Positions 33,005 to 40,208 are shown, counted from the stretch's first letter. The stretch: 40,208 bases of DNA from an uncultured Ruminococcus sp. (GCA_902763365.1 CACWRT010000033.1:1-40208), one strand, 5' to 3'. Made by a program: numbers and translations. The notes: generated by a model not told the origin, from the sequence alone.

Positions 33005-33925
33005 TCAGATATTTTTATAGTCGTTATTGTTATTATTTCTGATGCTCTTGACAGCCGCAAGCTGAGGCTTTATCGGCATTACCGAGGAAGCCTTTTTGGT
33101 AAGCGCACCGCAAAGCTCTTCCAGCTGAACTGCGTTCATTTTTGACGTAATAAAGTTCAGCGTATCCCTTTTGAGCTCGGGAAGAGCTATGGCTGCCATT
33201 TTTCCGATATCGCTTTCGAGTCTTGTACGGTATGCGTCGCCGTCGGCAGCGCGTTCGCTGAGACTTCGGAATTTTTCAGCAATTACAAACATTTCTTCGG
33301 CGGTAAAGGTCTGTTCCCCGCCCTGTGACAATCTTTTTTCAATGTCCATTTTATCAGTATCCTTTCTGTAATTTTTGGTAACTCCTGCCGCCTTTTGGGC
33401 AGGAACTGCAACGAATGACCATTCATAAGCGTCCGTTGGTTCGTCAAGAATAGTAACGCATTTTATGCCGTTGTAATATTGTCCCGATCGGTGAGAACAT
33501 TTCAGAATATCCTTGCCGCATACGGAACATAATCTTTTAGACACCGAGCACCCGACGCTTACTTCTTTTTTTATACCTGCTTCTATCTGTGCAATAATGT
33601 CCTCGCTGCACTTAGCCTTAGGGATATATGCAAGAGCTTTAAGCCTGATATAAACTCTTCCGTCGGAAGTATATTGCCCCTCAGGCTTTTCGGTAAAGCA
33701 GCGGTATATTCTTGCTGTCTGGTTATCTGCCTTTGGTTCATGGTCTGTAATACCTGTAACGCCCGTAAAAAGCTTTCCGAGTTTTTCAAGTGCCTCATCG
33801 GAAAATCTTTCATTATCCCTGTCAGTTTCATTGTCGCAGAGAGTGACTGTAAACGAATATATTTCATCTTCGGTAAACGGGCGCCGTGTATATTTGTTTA
33901 TAAGTTCAAGTTCATTTTTATCCAA
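33005..33925 (-). CDS. Prohead protease fused to scaffold (XkdF-like)
   Basis: 306 residues. The first ~190 form a capsid maturation protease (TRRPFTEDEIYSFTVTLCDN, ITDHEPKADNQTARIYRCF, KEVSVGCSVSKRLC, YEWSFVAVPAQKA). The last ~115 are a helical scaffold-like region (QTFTAEEMFVIAEKFRSLSE). An unusual Cys/His cluster (LCSVCGKDILKCSH, residues ~133-146) could bind zinc. The start is TTG at 33925 with AAGGA eight bases upstream. An in-frame ATG at 33349 with GAAAGG about 11 bases upstream could make scaffold alone, as in lambda C/Nu3. It is intact. Confidence 0.75.
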   Translation of the reverse strand: MDKNELELINKYTRRPFTEDEIYSFTVTLCDNETDRDNERFSDEALEKLGKLFTGVTGITDHEPKADNQTARIYRCFTEKPEGQYTSDGRVYIRLKALAYIPKAKCSEDIIAQIEAGIKKEVSVGCSVSKRLCSVCGKDILKCSHRSGQYYNGIKCVTILDEPTDAYEWSFVAVPAQKAAGVTKNYRKDTDKMDIEKRLSQGGEQTFTAEEMFVIAEKFRSLSERAADGDAYRTRLESDIGKMAAIALPELKRDTLNFITSKMNAVQLEELCGALTKKASSVMPIKPQLAAVKSIRNNNNNDYKNI

Positions 33926-33929
33926 TATA

Positions 33930-35060
33930 TCATTCCTTTCCTGTCAGATTATCAGCCTGGGCATTATACAGTCTTGCCCTTGCAAGCTCTACCTCATCCT
34001 GTAGATTTATAGCATCCCATTCGATAGTAAAATCTTCGCTTATACCTTCTATAGAAAGGAAGGTATCACATATTTTTCGCACAGGCTGTTCAAGAAGTCG
34101 CCTGTAATATTCCAGCTCACTTGTAAGAATGTCTGCCTGCTGGGAGGACATTCGCTCGGATGTGGACCAGTTAAGTCCTAAAAGGAAGGGTGGTATGGAT
34201 AGCTTAGCCACGATCTGTTCCATTATCTGTCTTACGGGAACCTCGCTGTCAGGGATCTGATTGTCTGCGCCAATTGCTTTAATGCTTACATCACCGACAG
34301 TAATAAAATCCCTCGGTTCGCGGCTTTTCATAGCCTTGCTCCACTCATCAGCTATCATCATTACTCTTTCCCTGCTGAAATTCCTGTCGGATTCCTGAGG
34401 CTTGTATGTAACGGCAAATCTGACATTGCCGACCCTGTCCCAGTTAGTACCGACTGCATTGAATATTTTCAGCAGTATATCCGTAACGAACGGAAGTCCT
34501 TTAAGTATAGAAGTTCCGTATACCCCGCCTGCTTCTGGCATAGCTGCGCTGCACAGGATAAGCTGGGGAAACTGTACTTCTTTAAGACTACCGTATTCAT
34601 CTGCGGCATAGATCCTTACATCCAGAGGACCGTCTTTGCATATAAGTTCCACATCATCGGGATCGCTGTTGTAAAGAGCGCAGATACTGCCGTCTTTGCC
34701 CAGAACTATTTCACCTATAGCGGTACCGTAAGTCAGAAGCTGCTCAAGATAGATGGAAATAAAGCTTTCAATTCCGAAAGAAACTGAATTTACACGGATG
34801 CTGTTAAGAAATGCTTCAAGTTTTTTCTGAGTACCGGGATCATTACATACTACATGGAAACCACCCACCAGTCTTATGATCTTGTAGATAGCCGCATCAA
34901 TTACAGGAACAGATTCTCTGAGAGAGCGGTAAAGCTGTTTTTCATACGATCTTTTTGGGGAATAGTTTAATATGCTTGCGAAAGGATGTACCGATCTTCC
35001 CGAAGAAGCGGTCTGAACGGGGACGGAATTATTTTTATGTTTTTTTCTGAACCAACTCAA
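33930..35060 (-). CDS. Phage portal protein (XkdE/YqbA-like)
   Basis: 376 residues. The portal is the ring through which DNA enters the head. The gene has SLRESVPVIDAAIYKIIRLV, a FISIYLEQLLTYGTAIGEIV stretch and SILKGLPFVTDILLKIFNAV. FITVGDVSIKAIG and FLLGLNWSTSERMSSQQADI are typical of portal C-terminal helices. The length fits the short portals of this group rather than the ~500-residue SPP1 type. The start is TTG at 35060, overlapping the terminase stop, with GGGAGGTGA upstream. Confidence 0.8.
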   Translation of the reverse strand: MSWFRKKHKNNSVPVQTASSGRSVHPFASILNYSPKRSYEKQLYRSLRESVPVIDAAIYKIIRLVGGFHVVCNDPGTQKKLEAFLNSIRVNSVSFGIESFISIYLEQLLTYGTAIGEIVLGKDGSICALYNSDPDDVELICKDGPLDVRIYAADEYGSLKEVQFPQLILCSAAMPEAGGVYGTSILKGLPFVTDILLKIFNAVGTNWDRVGNVRFAVTYKPQESDRNFSRERVMMIADEWSKAMKSREPRDFITVGDVSIKAIGADNQIPDSEVPVRQIMEQIVAKLSIPPFLLGLNWSTSERMSSQQADILTSELEYYRRLLEQPVRKICDTFLSIEGISEDFTIEWDAINLQDEVELARARLYNAQADNLTGKE

Positions 35061-36313
35061 ATCATCACCTCCCGGCGGTTCACAGATAGGGCAAAGAAGA
35101 GATCCTCACCCTGACTAAGATAAGTAGCTACGAAATATCTTATATCGTCCATAGCATGATCGTTTTCTTTTACTGGAGAGTCCCTGCCGCTGCTTTCCCA
35201 GCGGTAAAGTCCGAATTCTCTTATGCTGTCGGTGCAGCAGCGGCAGATCCTGATATCTCCTTGTTTCAAAGCAGTGCTTACCTGCCTTATGCCGTCAATA
35301 ACATTATTTTTTGCAGGAGTAACAGAAAATTTGCCGTGTCTTTTTATGACTTCGATAAAGCTTGCGGCAGATGGATCAACTATGACCCTGTTTATATCCC
35401 TGTCCCCGGCAAGACTGCAAAGACCTTTGTAATGTTCCTCATCGGTTTTTGAGCTTCCTTCCCGGCGTGAGTCATAGTAGTATTCATCTATCCTGTACCA
35501 TATTCCGCCGTAAAGCCCCCATAGTCCAAAGGATGAAGGATTTACAGTACCGTAATCACAGGATATGATGTAATCGTCGAATTTCTCTGCCGGTATGTCG
35601 TACAGCATATGATCCTCCGACATGAAAGGATATACAAGCCCTTCAGATGCCACCCATTTTCCCAGGACATATCTTTGATAGAAGCTGCCCGAGTACATTT
35701 TTCTGTATCTTGAGAGCATATTCTGTGAAAGTGAGGGATTGTCTTCCATAGTGAAATGAATGTAATACAGATTTTTCTCCCTGACTTTTTTTACCCATTC
35801 ACGGCAGAACCAATGCTGAGGATATTCGGGATTACAGTTGAACCAAAGCTTGGAGCCTTCCACACTGCATCTTGCTGCAGCCTGTTCTACAAAAGATCTG
35901 GGCATAAGCGCAGCTTCGTCATAAAGCACACCGCAAAGTGTCATACCCTGAATAAGCGAAGCGGAGCTTTCATCCCTTCCGCCAAAGAAGTAGAACGTAT
36001 TCACTCTTCCGTCAGCGCAGACGTCCATCTTATTCATGGAAAGCCTGTCCTTAACCTCAAAACCCAGATCTCTTAGCACAGATATAAGCGGGACAACAAC
36101 ATTTCTCTTGACCGATCTTATAGTTTTTCCGCATATAGCGAAATTTCCACCGCTGAATCTGAGCATAGCCCATGAAGCGAATGAAATGCTCATACAAAGC
36201 GTTTTACCGCTTCTGACAGCACCGTCACAGATAATGCCGTCAAATTTATCACCTTCGCCGTACCACCATGTGAGGACTGTTTTTTGTTTTTCAGAAAATC
36301 TCCTGAATTTCAC
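35057..36313 (-). CDS. Phage terminase large subunit (XtmB-like)
   Basis: The DNA-packaging motor, with ATPase and nuclease activity. About 418 residues from GTG 36313 (AAAGGAGG five bases upstream); an in-frame codon at 36418 lies inside the small-subunit gene and is unlikely. Walker A is CDGAVRSGKTLCMS (about 28-41) and Walker B GVLYDEAALMP (near 125). A nuclease domain has ISCDYGTVNPSSFGLWG, NRVIVDPSAASFIEVI and ENDHAMDDIRYF near the end. Acidic residues expected for RNase H-type cleavage are present. The gene overlaps terS by 23 bases. It appears functional. Confidence 0.92.
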   Translation of the reverse strand: MKFRRFSEKQKTVLTWWYGEGDKFDGIICDGAVRSGKTLCMSISFASWAMLRFSGGNFAICGKTIRSVKRNVVVPLISVLRDLGFEVKDRLSMNKMDVCADGRVNTFYFFGGRDESSASLIQGMTLCGVLYDEAALMPRSFVEQAAARCSVEGSKLWFNCNPEYPQHWFCREWVKKVREKNLYYIHFTMEDNPSLSQNMLSRYRKMYSGSFYQRYVLGKWVASEGLVYPFMSEDHMLYDIPAEKFDDYIISCDYGTVNPSSFGLWGLYGGIWYRIDEYYYDSRREGSSKTDEEHYKGLCSLAGDRDINRVIVDPSAASFIEVIKRHGKFSVTPAKNNVIDGIRQVSTALKQGDIRICRCCTDSIREFGLYRWESSGRDSPVKENDHAMDDIRYFVATYLSQGEDLFFALSVNRREVMI

Positions 36314-36797
36314 ATTGACCTCCTTTTCCGTTTTCGGAGCTTCCGCAGTTTGCAAGAGCTTTGTAGAACTCCGAAACACTGCTGGTTTCTTCCTTGTCTG
36401 CGGATTCCAGTTTTTCAAGAGCCTTTATCCTGTCGAAAAACTTTATCTCAAGCGCGCCGTCCTTTGGTCTTTTTATTTCTGCAACATTAAAAAGATCAAG
36501 AGAAGCAATGCTGCTCATATCGGGATCATCCGCAAACATAAGCCTTACAGCATCCGTAACATTTCCGAAAGCAAGCCTTTCATAGCCTGCACGAGCCTGC
36601 TGCCTGTAGTTTTTGTTTCTTGCTTCAAAAAGTCTGTGGATCTCAGCATTGACATCATCTCTTGCAAGCAGAGCATTGCCCCGCTGTTCGGGATTGCGAA
36701 AGCCTGCGCAGGCGGCAGCTTCTTTACAGTTTCCGCTGCTGACATAATAGCAGCAGAAAAGTTTTTCCTTAGGCGTAAGTCTCATGACTTTTTCCAA
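36291..36797 (-). CDS. Phage terminase small subunit (XtmA/YqaS-like)
   Basis: 168 residues. The protein binds phage DNA and feeds it to the large subunit. The N-terminal helix-turn-helix is visible (LTPKEKLFCCYYVSSGNCKE, AAACAGFRNPEQRGNALLAR), then a helical middle (VNAEIHRLFEARN) and a tail for the large subunit. Start TTG at 36797 is favoured because AGGAGG is 9 bases upstream; the ATG at 36785 is 21 bases away. It is the first gene of the operon. A terminator lies about 20 bases upstream of its ribosome site. Confidence 0.82.
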   Translation of the reverse strand: MEKVMRLTPKEKLFCCYYVSSGNCKEAAACAGFRNPEQRGNALLARDDVNAEIHRLFEARNKNYRQQARAGYERLAFGNVTDAVRLMFADDPDMSSIASLDLFNVAEIKRPKDGALEIKFFDRIKALEKLESADKEETSSVSEFYKALANCGSSENGKGGQCEIQEIF

Positions 36798-36833
36798 TAT
36801 TCATAACCTCCTTTCACAAGTCCCCGAAAAACA

Positions 36834-36865
36834 AAAAAATTTGACCCCGAAAGGTCAAATTTTTT
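36834..36865. terminator. Intrinsic terminator between the DUF6514-like gene and the phage operon
   Basis: A perfect 13-bp stem, AAAAAATTTGACC (36834-36846) with its complement (36853-36865), has loop CCGAAA. In the minus direction it ends in a T run (TTTTTTTGTTTTT) before the terS ribosome site. It ends the upstream gene and must be read through, or bypassed, to express the phage genes from upstream. Confidence 0.85.
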
Positions 36866-36920
36866 GAAAAATAAAATATTTTGATCAAAAACCCTGATTT
36901 TTCAGAAAAGATATATTCCG

Positions 36921-37172
36921 TCAGGACAGAAAATCTTCGATCACATCATACAGATGCTCAGGATACAGCTGTTCTTCATAGATAAGCTCAAACAAGTTTT
37001 TTACAGCAGTATAATCCGGTGATATATCCTCCACAGAGATCATATTTTCGGAATCTGAAACAGATATACCATATACATATTCATATTCACATCCGATACT
37101 TTTGTCGCTTATCTCAGATCTTGTAAGAATGTAGGAAAATGGTGAGTTGGTTTTAGACACTATCACCTTCAT
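36921..37172 (-). CDS. Small protein, DUF6514-like
   Basis: 83 residues (MKVIVSKTNSPFSYILTRSE ... YEYVYGISVS, then PDYTAVKNLFELIYEEQLYP and a final DVIEDFLS). It resembles the small Clostridia family DUF6514 by its YGI core strand and the helical acidic end, whose role is unknown. ATG at 37172 has AGGAGAGG about 7 bases upstream; a longer frame to 37196 runs through the ribosome site. It has a good promoter (37226-37254). It is the last host-like gene before the phage operon, on the same strand and separated only by a terminator, so it may share control with it. Confidence 0.65.
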   Translation of the reverse strand: MKVIVSKTNSPFSYILTRSEISDKSIGCEYEYVYGISVSDSENMISVEDISPDYTAVKNLFELIYEEQLYPEHLYDVIEDFLS

Positions 37173-37225
37173 GTACGACCTCTCCTCTCTATACAATAAA
37201 TTGTACTCATTTTCTTCATGCTTAT

Positions 37226-37254
37226 ATTATATAGTAAATACTTACAAGTTTCAA
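37226..37254 (-). promoter_or_regulatory. Promoter of the DUF6514-like gene (and possibly the phage operon)
   Basis: On the minus strand TTGAAA (37254-37249) and TATAAT (37231-37226) have a 17-base spacer, about 55 bases before the start at 37172. It is the nearest clear promoter upstream of the phage genes. Four near-matches to the Spo0A box lie just upstream (37301-37379). Confidence 0.7.
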
Positions 37255-37300
37255 TACAACAATAGTATAATATTTTTGTTGTTTTATAGAAAATAAAAAA

Positions 37301-37379
37301 TGTTGAATACGGCAGAATATGGTCGAAATGACAATAAAACGTCGAATTAAAAGTTTTTAAATATGAGAAATGACGAATT
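37301..37379 (+). promoter_or_regulatory. Cluster of four Spo0A-box-like heptamers
   Basis: TGTTGAA (37301), GGTCGAA (37321), CGTCGAA (37340) and TGACGAA (37373) each differ from the 0A-box TGTCGAA by one base, all on the plus strand, within 79 bases. They lie upstream of the promoter at 37226-37254. The stretch has no gene. The function is a guess and needs testing; the match could be chance in AT-rich DNA. Confidence 0.3.
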
Positions 37380-37478
37380 TGATGAGGAATCACAAACCAT
37401 AACTGGAAGAATTCTCCATAAGAAACAGGGAACTGAAAAGTTACTATTATGAAAACCCGAAAAAAATTATAAAAAAAA

Positions 37479-37507
37479 TACCGACAGATATAATCTATCC
37501 GTCGGTA
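37479..37507 (-). terminator. Terminator of the alr / ATP-grasp operon
   Basis: TACCGAC (37479-37485) pairs with GTCGGTA (37501-37507). An inner GATA/TATC pairing makes a longer stem with one mismatch. In the minus direction it is followed by a long T run (TTTTTTTTATAATTTTTTT). Confidence 0.85.
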
Positions 37508-37523
37508 CATATAAGACCGTGTC

Positions 37524-38555
37524 TTATTTACTTTTTTGTTTTTCAAAGAATTCGGGGACATACTTTTTAATTTTCGGAAGCATACCTATTTTATCCGGGG
37601 TATGAGGCGGCAGCTGCCAGAAATCATGAGCACAGTAAGTGTTGCCTTCGATTATAACAGGTCCGTCCTCTGTGATAGCCACATCCCATCCGACGAAGCG
37701 TATCTGAGGAGTTATCTTAGCTGCCTCAAGACACATTTGTACAGCTTCCTTGACATACGGTATCTGATATCCCTGAATTTTAACATGAGTATCGGGATGC
37801 TCGGTGTAAACTATGCCCTTGAGTGTATCACCGGAATGTGCAGGATAAAGGATCTTTCCGGTTTCGGGATCAACGGGAGTGAACATACAGTTGTTATCTA
37901 TTATACTTCCGCCTACGCCCATTTTCTGAACTACATAGAGAAGATGGGACTGTCCGTCCTTGTCGAGAACTGTTATGATACGCATACTGTTTACCGCATT
38001 GGGATAAAGCTTGCTTAGAGCGGGATGCTGCCTGATATTATCCTCAACGATGCAGAAGCCCTTGTCCTTGAGATATTTGTAAAGCTCGTCGATGCTTTCA
38101 TAGTCGCTTACCTTTATTCTTTCGCATCCGTGACCGCATTCAAGGTCTTTCATTTTGCAGAAAATATATTCTCTTTCCGAGAGGAATTTTTTTGCTTCAT
38201 CTTCACCGGCTTCATCGAGTAGAAGAAAACCCCTGCCTACATATTTTTTATACAGTTTATTAAACTCATCCTTGTTTTCGAGGAAATGTTCATAATCATA
38301 GTTATTCATGAAGCTGTTGAAACGCTGATTGATAATACGAGTTACGAAAGTACTTCTCTGAGCCTTGTTCATATTGTAGAAGGCAAATATCTGGTAATCA
38401 TTATAGCCTGCGCCGTACTTTTTGGCGCAGTAAAGCATATCGAAAAAGGTAGAAATTCTGCCCTTGCCGCTGCGTTCATGAACAGTTTTTATAGCAGTAT
38501 TCATTTTCTTAAAGCTTGAATGAGCGAGGATCTTAAAAACATAAAGTTTTGACAT
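37524..38555 (-). CDS. ATP-grasp enzyme of the sugar-transfer-associated type
   Basis: 343 residues. ATP-grasp enzymes join a carboxylate to an amine or thiol using ATP. Motifs visible are GHGCERIKVSDY, NSMRIITVLDKDGQSHLLYV, GGSIIDNNCMFTPVDPETG, and the metal-binding FVGWDVAITEDGPVIIEGN with the Glu and Asn of the active site. The sugar-transfer ATP-grasp family is usually found in cell-surface polysaccharide clusters. Here it follows alanine racemase by 45 bases and ends in a terminator. AAGGAG precedes the ATG. A role in adding an amino acid to a wall or surface polymer is a guess; D-alanine is one possibility given the neighbour. Confidence 0.75.
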   Translation of the reverse strand: MSKLYVFKILAHSSFKKMNTAIKTVHERSGKGRISTFFDMLYCAKKYGAGYNDYQIFAFYNMNKAQRSTFVTRIINQRFNSFMNNYDYEHFLENKDEFNKLYKKYVGRGFLLLDEAGEDEAKKFLSEREYIFCKMKDLECGHGCERIKVSDYESIDELYKYLKDKGFCIVEDNIRQHPALSKLYPNAVNSMRIITVLDKDGQSHLLYVVQKMGVGGSIIDNNCMFTPVDPETGKILYPAHSGDTLKGIVYTEHPDTHVKIQGYQIPYVKEAVQMCLEAAKITPQIRFVGWDVAITEDGPVIIEGNTYCAHDFWQLPPHTPDKIGMLPKIKKYVPEFFEKQKSK

Positions 38556-38600
38556 TATAAAAAATCTCCTTTTATCTTTTTATCATTGGGGATAAAATAA

Positions 38601-39722
38601 TCAGTCATGAATATAAACTCTGGGGATAACTGTGGGTACGGCACAAACTATCTCGTCAACATTAGCTTCTATGAGATCAGCCATACGCAGTATTGTCATA
38701 TCATTATCAATAAGTCCGACCTTATCTCCTCTTGAAACATTATCAATATCAGTAACATCCACCATAAACTGGTTCATACAAACCTTTCCGATTATGGGCG
38801 CTTTCTGACCATGTATCATTACGTAGCCCTTGTTAGACAGCCTTCTGCTGTATCCGTCAGCAAATCCGACGGGGATAGTAGCAATTCTGGTCGGGTGTTT
38901 TGTCACAAATGTACCGCCGTATCCTACTTCCGTACCTTCGGGAACTTCCTTTACCATAACTACGTAGGTGTACCAACTCATCACCTGTCTGAAATCCTCT
39001 TTTTCCCACAGTTCCTCATCAACAGGGCAAAGACCGAAAAGAATATCACCTGCTCTTACTGCATCAAGGTAGCTTTCGGGTCTGAGAAGGATAGCGGGAC
39101 TGTTAGCGGTATGACGCATAGGAACATCCACACCTGCTTTTTCAAGAAGATCAAGCATATACAGATATTTGTCAAGCTGTTTTTTAGCGGCAGCACCGTC
39201 GGGTTCGTCGGCACGGGCAAAATGTGTAAATACACCGGTTATTTTCAGAAAAGGCAGCATACTGATTTTTTTAATAATATCCACAGACTCTTCATTTGCG
39301 GGAAGACCGATGCGGCTCATACCTGTATCTATTTTAATATTTACAGAAAGAATACAGTTGCTGCGTTCGGCAGCCTCATTAAGCTTTTCTGCTGCATCCA
39401 AGGTAAAGATTGTAGGAGTCAGATCATATTTAATCAGATTTTCATATTCTTCGTCATGAGTATCCCCGAGAATAAGTACAGGTTCGGTACAACCATTTTT
39501 TCTTAGAGCAGCGCCCTCTTTCCATACAGATACAGCATAAGATTCGATACCGCATTTTTTAAGTGTAGGATAAACGCTTGCGGCACCGTGACCATAGGCA
39601 TCGCCTTTCAGTACAGCCATGATCTTAGTATTACTGCCGATTTTTGATCTGATAAGACCTGCATTATGTTCAAGTGCAGAGAGGTCAATAACGACTTCTG
39701 TCCTGCGTACGGGATTTCTCAA
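38601..39722 (-). CDS. alr: Alanine racemase
   Basis: This PLP enzyme makes D-alanine for peptidoglycan. 373 residues from TTG 39722 (AGGTGAT five bases upstream); the frame runs open to 39809 with no other site. The PLP lysine is in MAVLKGDAYGHGA near residue 37 and the second catalytic Tyr in EVGYGGTF near 266. VSVWKEGAALRKNGC, SRIGLP, FTHFARAD and CMNQFMVDVTD are the other family signatures. Typical length. It has its own promoter and heads a two-gene unit with the ATP-grasp gene. Confidence 0.95.
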   Translation of the reverse strand: MRNPVRRTEVVIDLSALEHNAGLIRSKIGSNTKIMAVLKGDAYGHGAASVYPTLKKCGIESYAVSVWKEGAALRKNGCTEPVLILGDTHDEEYENLIKYDLTPTIFTLDAAEKLNEAAERSNCILSVNIKIDTGMSRIGLPANEESVDIIKKISMLPFLKITGVFTHFARADEPDGAAAKKQLDKYLYMLDLLEKAGVDVPMRHTANSPAILLRPESYLDAVRAGDILFGLCPVDEELWEKEDFRQVMSWYTYVVMVKEVPEGTEVGYGGTFVTKHPTRIATIPVGFADGYSRRLSNKGYVMIHGQKAPIIGKVCMNQFMVDVTDIDNVSRGDKVGLIDNDMTILRMADLIEANVDEIVCAVPTVIPRVYIHD

Positions 39723-39780
39723 AACGATCACCTGCTTCGTAAGAATTAAAACCTGCTTATAAAGCCGATTCACCAATAAG

Positions 39781-39809
39781 ATTATATAATGTATTTTTCT
39801 AAAAATCAA
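39781..39809 (-). promoter_or_regulatory. Promoter of alr
   Basis: On the minus strand TTGATT (39809-39804) and TATAAT (39786-39781) have a 17-base spacer. The -35 and spacer closely resemble the promoter at 25766-25794. The leader to the TTG start is about 55 bases. Confidence 0.7.
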
Positions 39810-39909
39810 TCACTTTGCAAGGGTTTCGGCTTATTATCCACTATTAGCACAGTGTCTGATTATTTTTTAGTAAAATATTTAAGAAATAATTAAATACTTT
39901 TATATACCT

Positions 39910-40035
39910 GAGCGAGGAGCATAAAATAACAGCCGATAATAAAAGTAATAACCGCGACAAATAAAAGTTACAGCGACGTGCCCGGAGCTGATGCGCAGCG
40001 GAGCGACCCCCGCGTTTTAGGGTCCAGCGTCACGG
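39910..40035 (+). repeat. Dispersed intergenic repeat, family B, plus-orientation copy
   Basis: It starts GAGCGAGGAGCATAAAATAA and passes CAGCCGATAATAAAAGTAAT, AACCGCGACAAATAAAAG, GCGCAGCGGAGCGACCCCCG and TTTTAGGGTCCAGCGTCACG. It is the counterpart of 9149-9292 and 25217-25392. The next B unit joins directly. Confidence 0.8.
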
Positions 40036-40208
40036 TTAGTGTAAAATTATAATTGGCAAAATATTATCAATGGAAAAAAATGAGCTGCTCAAGAAGCCTG
40101 ATACGCGGGCAGTACAGCATGAACCGCAAGTTCAGAGCGGATGCGCAGCGGAGCGATACCCGCGTTTAGGGTCCGGCGGCTCGCCGGTTAGTGTAAAATT
40201 ATAATTGG
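40034..40208 (+). repeat. Family B tandem unit, 152-bp period, running off the window
   Basis: The 23-base string starting GGTTAGTGTAAAATTATAAT occurs at 40034-40056 and again at 40186-40208, at the very end. The 152 bases between match 9466-9630 closely. The array continues beyond the window. Confidence 0.85.

Noticed and set aside
26689-36797. Ordinary prophage with attachment sites
   Set aside because: No integrase, repressor or flanking direct repeat was seen; both borders are simple terminators next to host genes.
1-40208. tRNA, rRNA, riboswitches and transposase or integrase genes
   Set aside because: No cloverleaf, conserved rRNA stretch, known riboswitch core or recombinase motif was recognised by eye. 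A covariance-model scan would be decisive.

Overview
The window looks like chromosome from a low-GC, Gram-positive gut or rumen Clostridia member, most likely a Ruminococcus-type Oscillospiraceae. This is inferred from strong AGGAGG-type ribosome binding sites, frequent TTG starts, consensus TTGACA/TATAAT promoters, the pth-mfd pair, PadR/HAAS/DUF4097 and ECF modules, and surface starch-binding proteins with a proline-x-threonine-glycine anchor. No rRNA, tRNA or CRISPR array was seen.

Layout. 1-4.75 kb: a small frameshifted lipoprotein gene (minus), a PadR - HAAS - DUF4097 envelope-stress style operon (plus), a GNAT acetyltransferase (minus), and an ECF sigma factor with a membrane partner (plus). 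4.9-9.15 kb: pth-mfd on the minus strand. 9.6-13.65 kb: recD2 - comFC - mreB-like on the plus strand. 14.06-22.4 kb: a minus-strand cluster of two tandem GH3-family acyl-amide synthetases, an Ntn-type amide hydrolase and a two-gene FtsX/MacB-like ABC transporter. It suggests one pathway that makes, breaks and moves amide conjugates. 22.6-26.7 kb: two related cell-surface starch-binding proteins, one broken by an 8-base deletion, around a small zinc-ribbon membrane protein. 26.7-36.8 kb: a tightly packed minus-strand set of 16 phage-derived genes of PBSX/XkdA-V type. It runs from small terminase to baseplate J and a DUF2313-like protein. No integrase, replication, lysis, sheath or tape-measure gene is seen. 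36.9-39.8 kb: a small DUF6514-like gene upstream of the phage genes, then alanine racemase and an ATP-grasp protein.

Between genes lie two families of GC-rich dispersed repeats (called A and B here), in both orientations. At the right edge they form a tandem array with a 152-bp period. Some abut stop codons or promoters.

The two most interesting systems are (i) the compact phage-derived particle operon, which has intact packaging, head and baseplate genes but no recognisable long-tail genes, and which sits directly behind an intrinsic terminator with no room for a promoter; and (ii) the GH3/GH3/Ntn-hydrolase/ABC cluster, which could be an undescribed acyl-amide signalling or detoxification system. 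All family names come from recognising motifs in the translated sequence; no database search was run.
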